Origin: an uncultured Alistipes sp. | Lineage (GTDB): Bacteria > Bacteroidota > Bacteroidia > Bacteroidales > Rikenellaceae | Direction: 5' to 3' | Assembly (NCBI GenBank): GCA_900545315.1 | Contig: UQYM01000014.1 | Span: 1-61,824, forward strand | DNA length: 61,824 nt | Shown: positions 60,792 to 61,824 of the stretch, piece after piece | Layout: every line of letters begins with the position of its first letter | Numbering within the stretch: the first letter of the stretch is position 1 | The notes under the pieces: generated by a model | Database searches by the model: none | What the model saw: the letters and a program-made list of their open reading frames with translations, nothing else | What the model was told of the DNA's origin: nothing | Translations under genes and position numbers: made by a program

Positions 60792-61649
60792 TTAAACGGA
60801 TTCTATTGGAGCGATGGTATGGGACGGGTCGGTTTCCGGGTCGTCATCCCGTTGCAGGTACATGCGGGGGGAGGTGCCGGTGATCTGTTTGAAAACCCGG
60901 TTGAAATTGTTCGGGGTGTTGAAGCCCACTTCGTAGGCAATCTCCTGAATGGTCTTGTCCCGATCGCTCATCAGCTCAATGGCTCGCAGAATGCGCCAAT
61001 GGTTGACCAAACTGCTGAATCGAATTTTTGAGGTGTTGAACAGACGACTCAAGTTACGAGTCGAGAGGTGAAAACGTGATGCCAATAGCTCCATGTCGAG
61101 TCGGTCGCTTAGATGACGGTTGATGTAGTTTAGTACTGGGGCCAGTCGCGGATCGTTGGGAATGATCAGGGGCCGCAGTAGGAAGGTCTCTTTGGGATTG
61201 ATCTGAGGCATCAGATTGAAAAAGCTGGATGCATAGCGATAAAGATCGGGATGCGTACTGCAACGAATACACGGAGCATGCGAAGCAATAAATTTCAGAT
61301 TTTCACCGATCAGCGGACGAATGCCCCATATGTAAAACAGCGCTTTCGGATCCTGGTCGCCCTCGACAGGAAGATCGATATAAAAGCAGATTAATGCTAC
61401 CTGACGACTATTACTGGAGATTTTGTGTTTGGTACGACTCGGAATCCAGGCCAAATGACGCTCGGGAACAAAATAGGTGTTTGAACCGATCTTGATGTGC
61501 AGGGTGCCCGACAGTGTGTAGATAATCTGAAATTTTTCGTGCGCATGTGTGGGCAGGTTGATCGCCTCCCACCCGGTCCGTTTGATCAGAATCTCCTCTC
61601 TGTCCGACGCCCCAATATGGGCAAGATATTCGCGTTGTTCGTCGTTCAT
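60792..61649 (-). CDS. AraC-family transcriptional regulator
   Basis: 285 residues. An N-terminal cupin sensor (AINLPTHAHEKFQIIYTLSGTLHIKIG, FVPERHLAWIPSRTKHKI) has metal-binding-like His residues. Two C-terminal helix-turn-helix motifs follow (DMELLASRFHLSTRNLSRLF, IQEIAYEVGFNTPNNFNRVF, KQITGTSPRMYL). The ligand is unknown. It diverges from the partial gene at 61733, a layout in which the regulator often controls the neighbour. It has a consensus promoter upstream. Confidence 0.93.
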   Translation of the reverse strand: MNDEQREYLAHIGASDREEILIKRTGWEAINLPTHAHEKFQIIYTLSGTLHIKIGSNTYFVPERHLAWIPSRTKHKISSNSRQVALICFYIDLPVEGDQDPKALFYIWGIRPLIGENLKFIASHAPCIRCSTHPDLYRYASSFFNLMPQINPKETFLLRPLIIPNDPRLAPVLNYINRHLSDRLDMELLASRFHLSTRNLSRLFNTSKIRFSSLVNHWRILRAIELMSDRDKTIQEIAYEVGFNTPNNFNRVFKQITGTSPRMYLQRDDDPETDPSHTIAPIESV

Positions 61650-61698
61650 ATTTTTGGCGGAAAATGGTAATATTATTGCATAATTTGCAAAAACGGTG

Positions 61699-61730
61699 CA
61701 AAGTTAAAAGAATACTTTTGCAGCGTCAAA
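61699..61730 (-). promoter_or_regulatory. Consensus Bacteroidota promoter for the AraC-family regulator
   Basis: On the minus strand TTTG (61730-61727), 20 bases, then TAACTTTG (61706-61699). A start near 61692 gives a leader of about 43 bases. A plus-strand -7 box TACTTTTG (61713-61720) sits inside this promoter. Confidence 0.75.
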
Positions 61731-61732
61731 TC

Positions 61733-61824
61733 ATGAAGTCGAATTCTGACTCACAAAGAAGGGAAATTTCGGAGGGTTGTTGTGGCCGAGTTCCGGAAGA
61801 ACCCACAAGCACAACACGTCTGAT
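61733..61824 (+). CDS. Start of a divergent gene, runs off right edge
   Basis: ATG at 61733 opens a frame with no stop to the window end (30 codons: MKSNSDSQRREISEG, then CCGRVPEEPTSTTRL). A plus-strand -7 box TACTTTTG lies 13 bases upstream of the ATG, which would give a very short leader. Too little is present to name a family. Its position, back to back with the AraC-type regulator, makes it a possible target gene. Confidence 0.45.
   Translation, partial: MKSNSDSQRREISEGCCGRVPEEPTSTTRL

Noticed and set aside
1..61824. CRISPR arrays, insertion sequences, integrases or prophage genes
   Set aside because: No evenly spaced repeats, transposase, integrase or phage-structure proteins were found.

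Overview
The window looks like a chromosomal segment of a member of the order Bacteroidales (phylum Bacteroidota). The signs are: Bacteroidota-type promoters (a -7 element TAnnTTTG with an upstream TTG/TTTG, clearest before rpmE2, the ROK kinase gene, the AraC regulator and the B12 leader); outer-membrane beta-barrels and lipoproteins typical of the group (a TonB-linked barrel receptor, a PCMD lipoprotein, LptD); a fused MurF-alanine racemase; and divergent amidase/lptD genes. Base composition by eye is near half G+C. A Rikenellaceae/Alistipes-like or Odoribacteraceae-like host is plausible, but family rank cannot be proven from the sequence. I see no rRNA, tRNA, CRISPR array, insertion sequence or phage.

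Layout, left to right. 1-1328: 5' part of a TonB-linked outer-membrane protein (minus strand). 1879-8566: grpE-dnaJ, then a small membrane protein, mutL, a rhomboid protease and a membrane-anchored endonuclease/exonuclease/phosphatase. 8603-12161: a YhcH-family protein, fucO and a second iron-dependent alcohol dehydrogenase. 12533-16419: a large AsmA-like protein split by a frameshift in an A10 tract. 17178-18900: small barrel, coiled-coil lipoprotein, ribosomal protein L31. 19882-21039: alkaline phosphatase (minus).

21276-25694 is the most interesting stretch. It holds a homologue of vertebrate steroid 5-alpha-reductase (SRD5A), a single-domain old-yellow-enzyme flavoprotein, two overlapping short-chain dehydrogenases and a periplasmic YtfJ-like protein, all on the plus strand and closely spaced. 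The gene content matches the sterol/bile-acid A-ring chemistry known from gut Bacteroidales: delta-4 oxidation or reduction, 5-alpha-reduction and 3-hydroxysteroid oxidoreduction, the route to allo- and isoallo-bile acids.

25790-40177 holds a barrel/PCMD lipoprotein pair, two flavin/FMN redox proteins, a ROK sugar kinase, a prenyl synthase, a U32-family protein, a flippase-like membrane protein, an M23 peptidase, a YhbP-like protein, an NAD-dependent epimerase-like protein, ispD and a metallo-beta-lactamase-fold lipoprotein. 40178-44344 is a minus-strand operon: a cobalamin riboswitch with its own promoter, a Cys-rich CWC-type small protein, then biotin carboxylase, biotin carrier and carboxyltransferase of a propionyl-CoA-carboxylase-type enzyme. 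This ties B12 sensing to the metabolism that joins the B12-dependent methylmalonyl-CoA pathway.

45035-61649 is mostly housekeeping: RsmI-like methyltransferase, MurF-Alr, MutS2, MCE/MlaD protein, amidase with SPOR domain, LptD, M3 peptidase, UmuDC and an AraC-type regulator. The regulator diverges from a gene that runs off the right edge. Many intergenic stretches of 300-900 bases carry no recognisable gene.
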